NCBI GenBank assembly: GCA_041402045.1 | Contig: JAWKSZ010000026.1 | Coordinates: 25,927-89,926 of the forward strand | Direction of reading: 5' to 3' | Length of the DNA stretch: 64,000 bases | From: JAGQRJ01 sp041402045 | GTDB lineage: Bacteria; Planctomycetota; J058 | Position numbers and translations under genes: made by a program | The notes under the pieces: generated by a model | What the model saw: the letters and a program-made list of their open reading frames with translations, nothing else | Told to the model about the DNA's origin: nothing | Databases searched by the model: none | Shown: piece by piece, positions 26,992 to 37,218 of the stretch | How positions within the stretch are numbered: the first letter of the stretch is position 1 | How the letters are laid out: every line of letters starts with the position of its first letter

Positions 26992-29900
26992 ATGGACGAG
27001 CGTCGACTGACGGCCTGGTTGATCACCGAGCGGGTGCTCACCTCCGACCAAGCGAAGACCGCCCTCGAGGAACAGATCCGGCTCCAACGCCGCGGCAAGC
27101 CCATGGACATCCTGGGCGTCGCGCGCCACCTCAAGCTGCTCTCCGACGAGCGCGTGCTCGAGGTCCTCGAGCAGACCGGCTACCGCCCGCCCAACGGCAA
27201 CGGCGCGCACACGGAGGAGGCCGTGGTGGCCGAGGTCGTGGAAGAGGGCGCGGTCGTGGCCGAGGTCGTGGAAGAGGGCGCCGTCGTGGCCGAGGCCGTC
27301 GACACCGTCGAGCTGCCTGACGACGTGCTGGCCTCGGCGGAGATCCCGGCGGACCGCTCCGCCGAGCTCGATCCGGTGCCGGGCCTCGACGAGCGCAAGC
27401 TGACCGCGCGCCTGATCACCGGCGGCGTGCTCAGCCCGGCCCAGGTCAAGCACACCCTCGAGGAGCAGATCCGCCTGCAGCGCGGCGGCCAGCTCGAGGA
27501 CGTGGTCGCGGTCGCCCAGCGCCTGGGGTATCTGACCCCGAGCCAGGCCCACGAGATCCGCAGCGGCGTGGTCGGCGGCGAGGCGAGCAACGAAGCGCCC
27601 CCGCTGCCCACGCGCCCGGCCAACGCGCCGCGCAGCGAGCGCGAGCTCGCGAGCTGGCTGGTCAAGGACGGGGCCCTGACCTCGGAGCAGGTCATGGACG
27701 CCCTCGACCGCCAGCTCGAGGCCCAGCGCGACGGCCAGCGCCTGGACCTGCTCGCGGTCCTGCGCCAGCAGGGCGTGCTCACCGACGTGCAGCTCCTCGA
27801 CGTGCTCGAGCGCTCGGGCTACCGCCCCGAAGGCGCCGAGTCCGCCGACGTCGCCGACGCGAGCGAGGAGGAGCTCGACGCCGACGCCAGCGAGGAAGAG
27901 CTGCAGGCCGTGGGCCGGCGACGCGGGCGCCGCGGGCGCTCGTCGGCCGCCGGGCACCGCGCCGCGCGCCGCGCCCCGGGCGCGGGCGGCGGCGTGGGCG
28001 GCCTCGCCGCCGCGGGCGGTGTGGCGTTCCTGGTCCTGATCGCGGTCGGGATCGGCATGAACTCCCAGGGCAAGAAGCCCTCGGGCTCGAGCGCCTCGAG
28101 CGGCGGCGGCGTCGTCGTCGACGACGGCCCGGTGGTCGTGGACGACCCGCAGGCCGCGCGCCTGGCCCGCGACCTGCGCGTGCTCGTGGCCAACGCCCAG
28201 GCCTACGGCGGGGGCGAGTCGTCGGCCAAGCGGATCCGCAGCCTGATCGAGGAGCTCAAGCAGAAGCCCATGACGGTGACCCAGGCCCAGCTCCTGGACC
28301 GCGCCGAGCAGGTGGCCAAGGAGCTCGAGGACCCGGGGGGCAAGAAGGCCCTCGCCAAGCGGATCGACGGCGAGTGGGAGCGCCTGGCCAGCGAGTTCGT
28401 CTCGGTGGTCAGCGAGTGCCTGCTCCAGCGCCGCTCGCCGATCCACATGGGCGCCGAGAGCGTGCGCAACATGGACCTGCGCGAGGTCCTCGGCAAGCAG
28501 CTGCGCGAGGTCGAGGGCGGCGGGCCCCAGGCGGTGCTCGGGCTCGTGGCCTCCGACGACCTGCACCCGATCCTGGGGGTGGGCGGCTACGACGGCCTCC
28601 TGGGCGCGATCCAGGACGCCCCGCCCGAGCTGCGGGAGACCGAGCTCTGGAAGTCCAAGTGGTCGACGATCGTGCCGCACCTCGAGCGCCTGCGCGGGGT
28701 GGCCGACGCCTACGGGCAGGCCCTGATCGGCGCCGAGATCGCGGCCGAGGTCGGCAACCACGAGAGCGCGCTGAAGGGGTTCCAGGGCGGCGAGTACGCC
28801 CAGGACCCCTGGTTCGTGGCCGCCAAGCAGTTCCTGAACGAGCCCGAGGTCGTGGCGAGCTTCCAGCGGACCAAGGAGCTCTGGGAGCGCGGCGGCGACC
28901 CCGGCCCGACCGGCGGCGGCGCGGTCGCCGGCGGCGGACGCCCGCGGCCCACCGGCGGCGAGAGCAGCGCCGGGACCCCGGCCACGATCGCGCGGATCGG
29001 CGGCACCTGGCAGGAGCGCTTCCTGCAGCTCGAGGGCGAGTACCGCAAGGCCACCGACGCCCAGCGCCCGGGCTACACCAGCCAGCTGGGCGAGGTCCTC
29101 GACGAGACCCTCGGCCTGTGCCGCACCGACTTCGCCACCTGCCGCGAGATCGTGCGCTTCTACGACGCCCACGAGCGCGTGTTCAAGGACGAGGCCGGGC
29201 TGCAGGCCAAGCTCAAGGACCACCACCAGCTCTACTTCGACGGCGAGTTCGCCGCGGCCTCGGGCCCCATGAGCTTCCGCGCGCTGGACGCCTGTGCGAC
29301 GGGCACGGCTACGTGGCCTGGCAGTCCAAGCTCAAGCCCTTCCTGCGGCTGCTTGCCCGGCCAACGACCGCGCCGCCCGTGCCCGCGAGGGCAAGCGCCA
29401 GGAGCGCGCCCAGGTGATCGCGACCGTGCGCGAGTTCGAGGGCAAGCGCCTCGAGAGCGTGGAGGAGGGCCTCGACAGCGTGATCAAGTGGCTGCGCCGG
29501 CGGAGCTACGCCCCCGACGCGGTCAAGAAGCAGCTCGACGAGATCATCGCCCGCGGCGTCGAGCGCGCCGGCAACGTGGTCAGCGGCAAGCGCCTGCGCG
29601 CCCAGCTCCAGAGCCTGGCCCACACGCCCGACGAGGACGAGAAGAAGCTGCAGAGCGCCTACGAGAAGCAGCTCCAGGGCGTGATCGACGCCGCGGTCAA
29701 GGACTCGCTGAAGGCGGTCGAGCGCTGCCTCGCGGCCAACGAGCCGGGGCTGGCCTTCGACCTGTTCGCCTACATTCTGCGCCTGGACCCCGAGAACGAG
29801 CGCGCGCACAAGGCGCTCGGCCACGAGGAGGTCAAGGGCAAGTGGGCCGAGCTCACCGACAAGCGCTGGCTGCGCAAGTTCGACGCGCTGCAGCTCAAGA

Positions 29901-31879
29901 ACGGCCTGGCCTGGCACCCCGAGCTGGCCTGGATCAAGCTCGAGGAGAAGGCCCGCTACGAGAAGGGCGAGGTCTACGACCTGCAGCACGGGCGCTGGAG
30001 CAGCCTGGCCGACGCCAACCGCACCCACGAGAACCCCTCGGACCCCTGGGTGATCAAGACCGAGCACTTCGAGCTGCGCTCGACCGCGGACCTCGCGACC
30101 AGCGCGCGCACCTCGGAGCGCCTCGAGGCCTTCTACCTGGCCATGTTCCGCCAGTACGACCTGTTCTTCGGCAGCCAGGGCGGCGCCCTGATCTTCGGCG
30201 TGGCCAAGAACCAGACCCCGCTGGTCGTGAACTTCTACAAGGACGAGCAGCAGTTCCGCGCCCACGCGAACCCGCCCACGGGCTGGGCCGCCGGCTTCTA
30301 CTCCGGCGGGCAGCACGCGTCGTTCTTCTACGACATTCGCGGCTCCAGCGCGAACCTGACCGTGCTCCAGCACGAGATCACCCACCAGATCCTGGGCGAG
30401 ACCGCCGGCGGCGGCGGGGCCATGGCCTGGCTGGCCGAGGGCGCTGCGGTGTTCCTCGAGAACGCGTTCTTCAAGGACGGCGAGCTGATCCTGGGCGAAA
30501 TGCGCCACAACCAGCGCGTGTCGACCTACGCCGGGAACCTGCGCGGCGGCGGCAACGAGCACAGCCTCTCGACCATGGTCAACGACTTCGTGACCAGCGC
30601 GCAGTGGGACTCGGGCGATATCGCCACCAACTACCGCGGCGCCGGCGCGGCGGTCTACTTCCTCTGCCACTTCGACGAGGGCCGCTACCGCGCGGACTTC
30701 GTCGAGTTCCTGCGCGACGCCTACCGCGGGCAGCGCCCCAAGCTCCAGGACTACTTCGGCATGCCGCTCGAGGTCCTGACCCTGCTCCAGGAGCGCTTCT
30801 ACAACCCCCAGGCGGACATCCTCAAGAAGGCCGGCGGCGGCGCCAGCGGCGGAGGCAACCTCGCGGACCTGGCCGAGACCATGATCGCGGCGACCAAGGG
30901 CGGCGGGAAGACGAAGGCCGTCGACCTCGACCAGTTGACCCAGGCCTACGCCGAGCTGCGCCAGGCCCTGGGCGGCGGCGACGAGAAGGAGGCCAGCAAG
31001 GCCCGCAAGAGCTGCGGCAAGGCGCTGGTCAAAATGCGCAAGGACCTGATCAAGGACGTCGAGACCGCGGCCAAGAAGGCCGCCTCCGGCGCGGCCAAGC
31101 AGAAGCGCTACCTCGAGCTGCAGCGCCTGCGTCAGGAAGCGTGGGCCGTGATCCACGACAAGAGCATTTACCCCGACGAGAACCATGGCGCCGTCGGGCA
31201 GCCCAAGGTCGACGAGAAGGTCAACGCCCTGCGCGCGTTCTGGGACCAGGTCCCGCCGGAGCTCGAGGAGCCCGAGATCAAGAACGCCCTCGAGATCCTG
31301 CAGGCCACCGAGCCCTGGCTCGCCGAGCTCGAGCTCGAGGACAAGAAGCGCGGGCAGTCCAGCGCCGAGCTCGAGGAGGAGGTCAAGCGCATGGTGCACC
31401 CGGGGCGGATCCCGGCCACCGACGAGGAGCGCAAGCGCTTCGAGCGCGACGCCAAGGTGCGCGAGTACAACGCGACCCGCACCGACTTCCCCGAGGACGT
31501 GCGCGAGCAGGTGCGGATCCTGAACGACTACCGCGACATGCTCGGCGTACACGCCCTGGCCCTCGAGGAGCGCCTGGTGACCACCGCCAAGGGGCACTCG
31601 GAGTGGATGGAACGCACGGGCACCTTCGACCACAACTCGACCCTGCCCGGGCGGCGCACGCCCCAGGACCGCGCCAACGCCAACGGCTACACCGCCGGCG
31701 TGGGCGAGAACATTGCCTACGGCTACAACTCGGCGCAGACCGTCCACGACGGCTGGTACAACTCCAGCGGTCACCACCGGAACATGGTCAACCCGAACTT
31801 CCACGAGATCGGCGTCGGGCGCGCGGGCACCTACTGGACCCAGAACTTCGGCACCCGCAAGCCGCCGTTCTTGAACTAG
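26992..31879 (+). CDS. MshEN-like repeats + HExxH peptidase-like + CAP fusion, two apparent frameshifts
   Basis: About 1630 aa after joining frames; the frame is open upstream, but the ATG at 26992 opens the first domain. Three N-terminal helical units resemble MshEN/GspE-N: RRLTAWLITERVLTSDQAKT, RKLTARLITGGVLSPAQVKH and RELASWLVKDGALTSEQVMD. A membrane helix follows near 28000-28060. The large middle ends in a zincin motif HEITHQ (30370-30387) with a downstream EGAAVFLE, as in DUF1570/gluzincin-like proteins. The last 115 residues form a CAP domain (LNDYRDMLGVHAL, GHSEWMERTGTFDHNS, GVGENIAYGY, NSSGHHRNMVNPNFHEIGVG). Frame changes at CC 29291-29292 and GG 29359-29360; adding one C and one G restores the frame (ALCDGHGYVAWQ then LLARANDRAARAREG). 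Extracellular peptidase or cell-wall role inferred. Confidence 0.75.
27218..27303 (+). repeat. 30-bp tandem repeat (VVAEVVEEGA)
   Basis: About 2.7 copies of a 30-bp unit encoding Ala-Val-Val-Ala-Glu-Val-Val-Glu-Glu-Gly in the linker between the first two MshEN-like units. In frame and near-identical at DNA level, so a recent expansion. Confidence 0.85.
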
Positions 31880-31882
31880 CTT

Positions 31883-31935
31883 CGGGAACGCGAAGGGGAG
31901 GCGAGCCCTTCGCCTCCTCTGCTTCGCGTTCCCGG
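31883..31935 (+). terminator. Nested hairpin after HExxH/CAP gene
   Basis: An outer pair CGGGAACGCGAAG / CTTCGCGTTCCCG encloses an inner GGAGGCGA / TCGCCTCC stem. It starts 4 bases after the stop codon. A short TTCTTTC lies further downstream, not directly after the stem. Confidence 0.75.
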
Positions 31936-32564
31936 AGCTCGTCGGTTCTTTCAGGGGTCTGTCCCAGATCTCCTCGGCCTGGGGCAGCCTCGGCCTCACC
32001 TCCCCAGGCTCGCGCGCTTCGCGCGCGCTGCGCGCTCGCGGGCTTCGCCCGCTCGCAGGGCGGGTGGCACGAGGCGTGGGACGCGGCGCTGCCTCACAGT
32101 CTCGGGGCGCGGCCTCGCGCAGCGCTGCGCGCCCGCGCGCTTCGCCCGCTCGCAGGGCGTGCAGTACGAAGCAGGCGGACCGACCTGTCCCTCGCCCTCG
32201 GGGTAGAGCCGGTTTACCCCCGCCCGCGGGCGTCGGCCCGCTTCCGCAAGCGTAGGGGCGGGGCTCGTCCGGCAAAGCCCCTCGGCCTCACCCCCAAGGG
32301 GCTCGCGTGCGCTTCACGGGGCGTTCCTCACGAGGCCTCAGCCTACGCCGCTTCTCCGCCGTCACGACGCGTTGCCGGCTTCGGCGGCCTGGATACCGCG
32401 CCAAGGCCCTGTGGGATTCAAGGGCGAGCTCACGCTCCCCACGGTACTCCGCGTGGACCCCCGCATAGCACTGACCGGAGGCGAACCGCATGCGCGGACC
32501 TTGCGCTCGGGCGACGCCTGGAACGGAGGTAAGCGGGCGATCAGCCGGGGAACGGGCTGAGCGC
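31936..32564. other. Intergenic region with GC-rich repeats, no gene
   Basis: No open frame here has plausible coding character. A 20-base string CTTCGCCCGCTCGCAGGGCG occurs at 32043-32062 and again at 32140-32159. It is embedded in many short palindromes (GCGCGCTTCGCGCGCG, GCGGGCTTCGCCCGC). Further on are GGGGTAGAGCCGGTTTACCCC (positions 32201-32221) and other short hairpins. This could be decayed coding DNA or a repeat-rich spacer. Confidence 0.5.
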
Positions 32565-32900
32565 ATGACGCGGGCGCGGCTTCGGCGGGGTCGATCGGAT
32601 CGACGACGCCGACGTGGCCCCCCAGCGGCGACCACGAGGGTCATGCCGGCTGCGAAGTATTCCTCGGGGATCACGAGCTCAACGACTCCGCGGTCGTCCG
32701 TCTCCGGGAGCGGACCTGACCAGTCGAACTGGAGGGACCGAGGACCTCGTCCCACGTCCCTTCGTGCGCCAGCCCTCGAAGTTTGCCCGTACGCCCTCGA
32801 GCCGGGTATCCTCGTCGCTGCTTGGCACCACGCATGCCTTCGCCCCTGCCATGGGCTGGCCGCTCGTCGGTGACCGAGATCGTGAACTCGATCGGTGTCG
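32565..32900 (-). pseudogene. Decayed fragment of an unidentified gene
   Basis: Two stretches read like real protein but in different frames: ACVVPSSDEDTRLEGVRANF, then GW, in one frame, and FDWSGPLPETDDRGVVELVI followed by PEEYFAAGMTLVVAAGG and HVGVVDPIDP in the next. There is no start codon, no matching upstream gene, and no continuation beyond about 32565. The second block resembles an edge strand of a carboxypeptidase-regulatory or Ig-like domain. I read it as a broken gene remnant rather than an assembly artefact, because both ends are missing as well. Confidence 0.35.
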
Positions 32901-32986
32901 GTCATGGTCTCAGGCGCCTCCGCCGAAACGCTGTCTCGAACAGGATACGCGCGTTCGCTGACACGCGCCGCAGGGCTCTGGCCGAG

Positions 32987-33475
32987 CTACTCGAAGCGGC
33001 GGGCGAGGAGCGCGCGCTCGCGGCCCGCGCGCTCCCAGTGCGCGTGCAGCGGGGCCTGGAGCGCCGGGGGGAACCCGCGCACGGCGTCGAGCAGCGCGCC
33101 CAGCGCCGGGCGGTCGACCCCCGCGGGGAGCGCGTGCCGGGGCTCGAGCATGTGCCCCAGGAACAGCGCCGCCGCGCCCACGAGCCCCTCGTCGGGCTCC
33201 GCCTCGAGCAGCCCGCGCAGGCGCGCGATCGGCTCGGGGACCGTGAACACCAGCCGGCCCACGAGCATCCAGCAGATCGGACAGCGCGCGGCCTCGGCGC
33301 TGCCGTGGCCGAGCCAGGCGAGGAGCGCGCGCAGCCGCGCCTCCGGCGCCGGGAGCTCGCGCGCGAGCAGGTCCCGCAGGTCGAGGAACACCTGGTCCGG
33401 GGCGTGGGTGATCGTGATCCACAGCGGCTCGACGCAGGCGGGGGCGGCGGCGCGACAGGCGACGGTCAGGCTCAT
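32987..33475 (-). CDS. Hypothetical protein, 162 aa
   Basis: ATG start; no family recognised. It is helical, with an N-terminal beta-like part (PLWITITHAPDQVFLDLRDL) and a CPICW motif about residue 88 in a helix AARCPICWMLVGRLVF. There is a long Leu/Arg/Ala-rich C-terminus. No signal peptide. The two Cys could bind metal with other residues but no second pair is present. It lies 58 bases after the GNAT gene, same strand, and may be the tail of that transcript. Confidence 0.6.
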   Translation of the reverse strand: MSLTVACRAAAPACVEPLWITITHAPDQVFLDLRDLLARELPAPEARLRALLAWLGHGSAEAARCPICWMLVGRLVFTVPEPIARLRGLLEAEPDEGLVGAAALFLGHMLEPRHALPAGVDRPALGALLDAVRGFPPALQAPLHAHWERAGRERALLARRFE

Positions 33476-33533
33476 GCGCTCAGGGTAACCGGCGTTGACC
33501 GGCCCTCGCGGGCGACGTAGCGTGCCGCGCCGC

Positions 33534-34103
33534 TCAGGCGAGGGGCTTGGCGACCACCGCGTAGAACGCGTCCAATGCGGGCAGGTCGGCGAAGCCCCGC
33601 CGCGCGTAGCTGGCGTGGCGCCCAGCGAACTCCGCCTCGTGGGCGGGGAACCGGGCGCGGTTGGCGTCCGGGATCGGGAACGCCAGGAGCCGCGTCGCGC
33701 CCCGCGCGCGGGCGTAGGCCTCCGCCGCCTCGATCAGCCGACCCGAGAGGCCCTGACCCCGGGCCTCGGGCGCGACGAACAGGCAGTGGATCGTCCAGTC
33801 GCCAGGCTCGACGGTTCGGCTGGCGAGCACGTAGTCGTGGCCGACCTGGGCGGCCAGCGGGTCGACGGCGCACCAGCCCACGCACGCCCCGCTCCTCAAC
33901 GCCACGACCCCGTGCACCTCGCCCGCGGCCACGCCGCGCAGGAAGGCCTCTCGCGCGGCGTCGTGCACGGGGGCCGCGCCGTCGGGGCAGCGGTGGTTCA
34001 TGCACCAGCACTCGGCGCACTGGGGGTCCTGCTGGAACAGCCCGGCCAGGAGCGCAGCCCGCTCCGGGGTCAGGGGCTCGCAGCTCGCCTCGGGCGCGCT
34101 CAC
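33534..34103 (-). CDS. GNAT-family N-acetyltransferase
   Basis: 189 aa from a GTG overlapping the upstream carboxypeptidase stop (GTGA). The acetyl-CoA binding motif A is clear: LFVAPEARGQGLSGRLIEAA. Upstream strands GVVALRSGACVGWCAVDP and a Cys-rich N-terminal segment (CAECWCMNHRCPDG) are typical of a GNAT subgroup annotated only as acetyltransferases. The C-terminal SYARRGFADLPALDAFYAVV completes the fold. Acceptor unknown. Translational coupling to the M14 gene suggests co-expression. Confidence 0.85.
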   Translation of the reverse strand: MSAPEASCEPLTPERAALLAGLFQQDPQCAECWCMNHRCPDGAAPVHDAAREAFLRGVAAGEVHGVVALRSGACVGWCAVDPLAAQVGHDYVLASRTVEPGDWTIHCLFVAPEARGQGLSGRLIEAAEAYARARGATRLLAFPIPDANRARFPAHEAEFAGRHASYARRGFADLPALDAFYAVVAKPLA

Positions 34104-36529
34104 CCCTTGGGCGCCACGCGGTTGCGGGGCACGAGCAGCGCGCGGAACACGAGCTGGAACGTGGCCTGGGACCAGCCCCGGTAGTGCGGGCGGAAGCCGA
34201 AGAGGTGCACGTCGCCCTTGCCGACCAGGGTGTGCACCCAGGCGGCCTTGCCCTCGATCACCTCCGGGGCCTGGATCCAGCCGGAGTAGAGCACGCGGGT
34301 CGGGGCGTAGCGCAGGAGCACGGTCGGCGCGGGGCGGTCGTCGTCGCTGTCGCCCAGCTCCCAGGCCGCGGAGCGCGCGAAGAACAGGGGCAACGACGTC
34401 GGCAGCCCGGCGTTGATCTCGGCGGAGGCCTCGGGCACCGCGCGCAGCACGCTCCCGGGGCAAGAGAAGTCCTCGCCCTCCTTGGCTCGGGTCACGTCCT
34501 CGAGCGGGAGCTGGAACAGCTCCGTGGCCCAGGCGCTGGCGTCGCCCAGCGCGATCAGGCGCCCGCCCTTGCGCACGAACTCCTCCACCGCGATCGCGCC
34601 CTCGGGCCCCAGACCGCCGGCGAAGCGCCCGGGCACGGTGCCCGGCGCGCGGCCGTCGTCGAGGTCGCTGCCGCGCAGGCTGGGGACGACGAGCACGTCG
34701 AGCAGCGCGTTCAGGTCTCCCGCGCGCAGCATTTCGTTGCGCACCTGGACGAAGGGCACGCCGTGGGTGTCGAACACCCAGCGCAGCCAGCCCTCGTCCA
34801 TGCTCCCGAACCAGGGCGCGTAGAGCCCGATCCGCGGGAGGCGCAGGCGCTTGAAGTCCTTGCCCTCGTCGCTGAGCACCGCCGGGCCCTCGTCCTCCAC
34901 GAGGTAGACCGGCTGGTCCTGGCGCAGGCGGGCGAAGGCCCGGGTCCAGGACGCGGTGTCGCGCACGTCCCCCGCGGGGGCGCCGGGCCAGCCCTCGGTC
35001 GCCTGCTCCGCCGTGGCGAGCGGGGTCTGGGCGCAGCCGAACGCGCGCTGGACCTCGACCCGGTGCACGCCGAACAAGACCGGGAGCGTCCAGCCCGCGA
35101 CGTCGTAGGGCACGTCGCCCTCGGGGTAGCGCTGGAGCTCGAACAGATCCTTCACGTGGGCGCCGTAGGGCTGGCGGCGGGGCACGATCAGGCTCCCCGC
35201 AGGCCAGGTGCGCCCGTCGGCGCGGAAGGGCTCGTCGGCGCGGGCGACCTCGACGCCGCCCAGGAGCAGCCCGTCGACCAGGCGCCGCACCGCGCCGCGG
35301 TCGGGGTTGGTCGAGCTGGGGATCACCCACGCCGCCGGCGCCTCGTCCTCGGGCTCCAGCGCGCGCTCGGCGGCCTCGAGGGAGTTGCCGAGCCAGGTGC
35401 GCGGCTCCCGGGCCAGGCTCCCCAGCAGCGAGCGCCCGAAGGCCAGCTCGTAGTCGACGATATCCCTGAGCCGCCACCAGCCCCCGGCCCAGGGCGCGGG
35501 GAAGCGGTTCGAGGGCGCGTAGCCCCCGAGGCCGCGGGGCGCCTCCAGCTCGTCCGGCCGCTGGAACACCGGGCTCGCGAGGTTGACCGAGGCGGCCTCG
35601 GTCAGGATCCCGATCACGTTGTGCCGCACGGGGACGCTGCGGTTCCCGCCGTTCCACCACATGTCGTAGGTGACCCCGGTCGAGATCCCGCGCAGGCCCT
35701 CGCGGGTCATGTCGAACAGCGCGCGGCTGCCCAAGGCGTCGATCGCGGTGACCACCGCGGGGTCGAGGTTCGGGTTCAGCGGGTCGCGATACGGGGGGAC
35801 GAAGAAGCGCTCGTGGCCGCCGCGCTGCTGGTGCACGTCCCAGTAGACCTGGGGGAACCACTCGCCGTAGAGCAGCCCCGTCACGATCCGGCTCTCGGCC
35901 TGGGTCAGCCCGAACCAGTCACGGTTGTTGTCGTGACCGGTGTAGAGCTGGTAGAGCTTGGTCAGCGCGGCGCCCTCGTGGGGCGTGCCCCGGGTCGCGC
36001 GGTACCACTCGACCACGTGGTCCAGGCCGTCGGGGTTCAGGCTCGGGGTGAGCAGGATCACGCACTCCCGGCGCGCGCTGACCCAGGGCTCCTGGTCCGA
36101 GGTCGCGAGCTCGTAGGCGAACTCCATGGCGAAGCTCGGGGCCGCGGTCTCGGTGGCGTGCATGGCGCAGCTAATGAACAAGAACGGCTTGGCCCGCCCC
36201 AGGAGCGCCTCGCGCTCGGCGGGGTCCAGGCCCCGCGGGTCCGCGATCCGCTTGGCGTCGGCCTTGAGCGCGTCGAGCCGGGCCAGGTTCTCGGGGTCGC
36301 TGATCGTGGCCAGGAGGAACGCGCGGCCTTCGGTGGTCGTGCCTACCCGGGCGACCTGCACCCGCTCGCTCTGCTCGCCGAGCCGCACGAAGTACTGGCT
36401 GACCTGGTTCCAGTCCGGGAGCTCGAAGTCCGCGCCCACGGCGTGGCCGAGGTGCTCGGCCGGCGGGGTCACCGTCTGCGCCTGGAGCGCGGCGCAGGCG
36501 AGGGCGAGGAGCGCGCAGGAGCGGCGCAT
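34100..36529 (-). CDS. Secreted M14-family zinc carboxypeptidase, large form
   Basis: 809 aa; the ATG at 36529 has GGAGG upstream and opens a signal peptide (RRSCALLALACAALQAQ). M14 peptidases remove C-terminal residues using one zinc. The ligand motif H-xx-E is in FISCAMHATETAAPS, and the third ligand His is probably in YWDVHQQRGGHERFF. Substrate-site blocks LLTPSLNPDGLDHVV and TGHDNNRDWFGLTQ are present. The second half, about 400 residues, has a glutamine-amidotransferase-like fold (LDVLVVPSLRGSDLDD, EEFVRKGGRLIALGD) common in large secreted M14 members. Probably nutrient peptide hydrolysis outside the cytoplasm. Confidence 0.88.
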   Translation of the reverse strand: MRRSCALLALACAALQAQTVTPPAEHLGHAVGADFELPDWNQVSQYFVRLGEQSERVQVARVGTTTEGRAFLLATISDPENLARLDALKADAKRIADPRGLDPAEREALLGRAKPFLFISCAMHATETAAPSFAMEFAYELATSDQEPWVSARRECVILLTPSLNPDGLDHVVEWYRATRGTPHEGAALTKLYQLYTGHDNNRDWFGLTQAESRIVTGLLYGEWFPQVYWDVHQQRGGHERFFVPPYRDPLNPNLDPAVVTAIDALGSRALFDMTREGLRGISTGVTYDMWWNGGNRSVPVRHNVIGILTEAASVNLASPVFQRPDELEAPRGLGGYAPSNRFPAPWAGGWWRLRDIVDYELAFGRSLLGSLAREPRTWLGNSLEAAERALEPEDEAPAAWVIPSSTNPDRGAVRRLVDGLLLGGVEVARADEPFRADGRTWPAGSLIVPRRQPYGAHVKDLFELQRYPEGDVPYDVAGWTLPVLFGVHRVEVQRAFGCAQTPLATAEQATEGWPGAPAGDVRDTASWTRAFARLRQDQPVYLVEDEGPAVLSDEGKDFKRLRLPRIGLYAPWFGSMDEGWLRWVFDTHGVPFVQVRNEMLRAGDLNALLDVLVVPSLRGSDLDDGRAPGTVPGRFAGGLGPEGAIAVEEFVRKGGRLIALGDASAWATELFQLPLEDVTRAKEGEDFSCPGSVLRAVPEASAEINAGLPTSLPLFFARSAAWELGDSDDDRPAPTVLLRYAPTRVLYSGWIQAPEVIEGKAAWVHTLVGKGDVHLFGFRPHYRGWSQATFQLVFRALLVPRNRVAPKG

Positions 36530-36582
36530 GAGGGGCCTCCGATCGTGCGCGCATGCTACCCGCTCCGCGGAGCCGCGCGGGG

Positions 36583-37218
36583 CTAGGCCCCTTGGAGCAG
36601 ACGCGACACGGCCTCGACCTCGGTCGCGAAGCGCCCGGGGTCGCGCTCGTAGCGCGCGATCTCCTCCTTGATGTACGCCGCGAGCTTCTTGCGCCCGCGG
36701 TGCACGTGGTTGCGCACGTCCTGGACGCTGCAGCCGGCCTCGGCGGCGAGCTCCGCCTGCGGGCGCTCGTCCCATACGAAGCCCTTGACCGCGACGTAGT
36801 AGCTGGGGTGCTCGCGCTCGAGCCGCGCGAGGGAGACCTCCAGCAGGTTGAGCAGCCACTCGCGGTCGAAGCTCTCGCGCTCGTCGACGCTCGGCTCCTG
36901 CTCGAGGAGCGGCACGATCTCCGCGTTCCCCCCGCGGCGCTCCGCGCCCGCCCGCCGCAAGTGGTCGAGGAGCGCGTTGCGCGTGACCGTGAACAGATAC
37001 GCGCGGAACGACGTGCCCCGGACCACCCGCTCTAGCCCGCCCTTGACCATCAGCCGCACGAACACGTCCTGGGTCACGTCCTCGGCCGCAGCCCCGACGC
37101 CCTGACGCTCCACGTAGCGCAGGACCGTGGGGCGATACGCCGACACGAACGCGCTCTGGGCGCGGTCGTCGCCGAGGGCGACGGCCGTGATCAGGCTCCA
37201 GCGGGTCGACCTGCTCAC
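36583..37218 (-). CDS. ECF sigma factor paired with Ser/Thr kinase
   Basis: 211 aa from a GTG overlapping the kinase stop by four bases (GTGA). Region 2: FVSAYRPTVLRYVERQGVGA, AAAEDVTQDVFVRLM, FRAYLFTVTRNALLDHLRRA. Region 4: HPSYYVAVKGFVWDERPQAE, AAEAGCSVQDVRNHVHRGRK. A helical tail of about 30 residues follows. ECF factors encoded with Ser/Thr kinases, without an anti-sigma factor, are known from Planctomycetes. There the kinase is thought to control sigma activity by phosphorylation. That link is inferred here from the overlap. Confidence 0.9.
   Translation of the reverse strand: MSRSTRWSLITAVALGDDRAQSAFVSAYRPTVLRYVERQGVGAAAEDVTQDVFVRLMVKGGLERVVRGTSFRAYLFTVTRNALLDHLRRAGAERRGGNAEIVPLLEQEPSVDERESFDREWLLNLLEVSLARLEREHPSYYVAVKGFVWDERPQAELAAEAGCSVQDVRNHVHRGRKKLAAYIKEEIARYERDPGRFATEVEAVSRLLQGA

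Noticed and set aside
33534..35861. 775-aa extended form of the GNAT protein
   Set aside because: The extension is a shadow of the M14 carboxypeptidase gene; the GTG at 34103 overlaps that gene's stop and gives a normal GNAT length.
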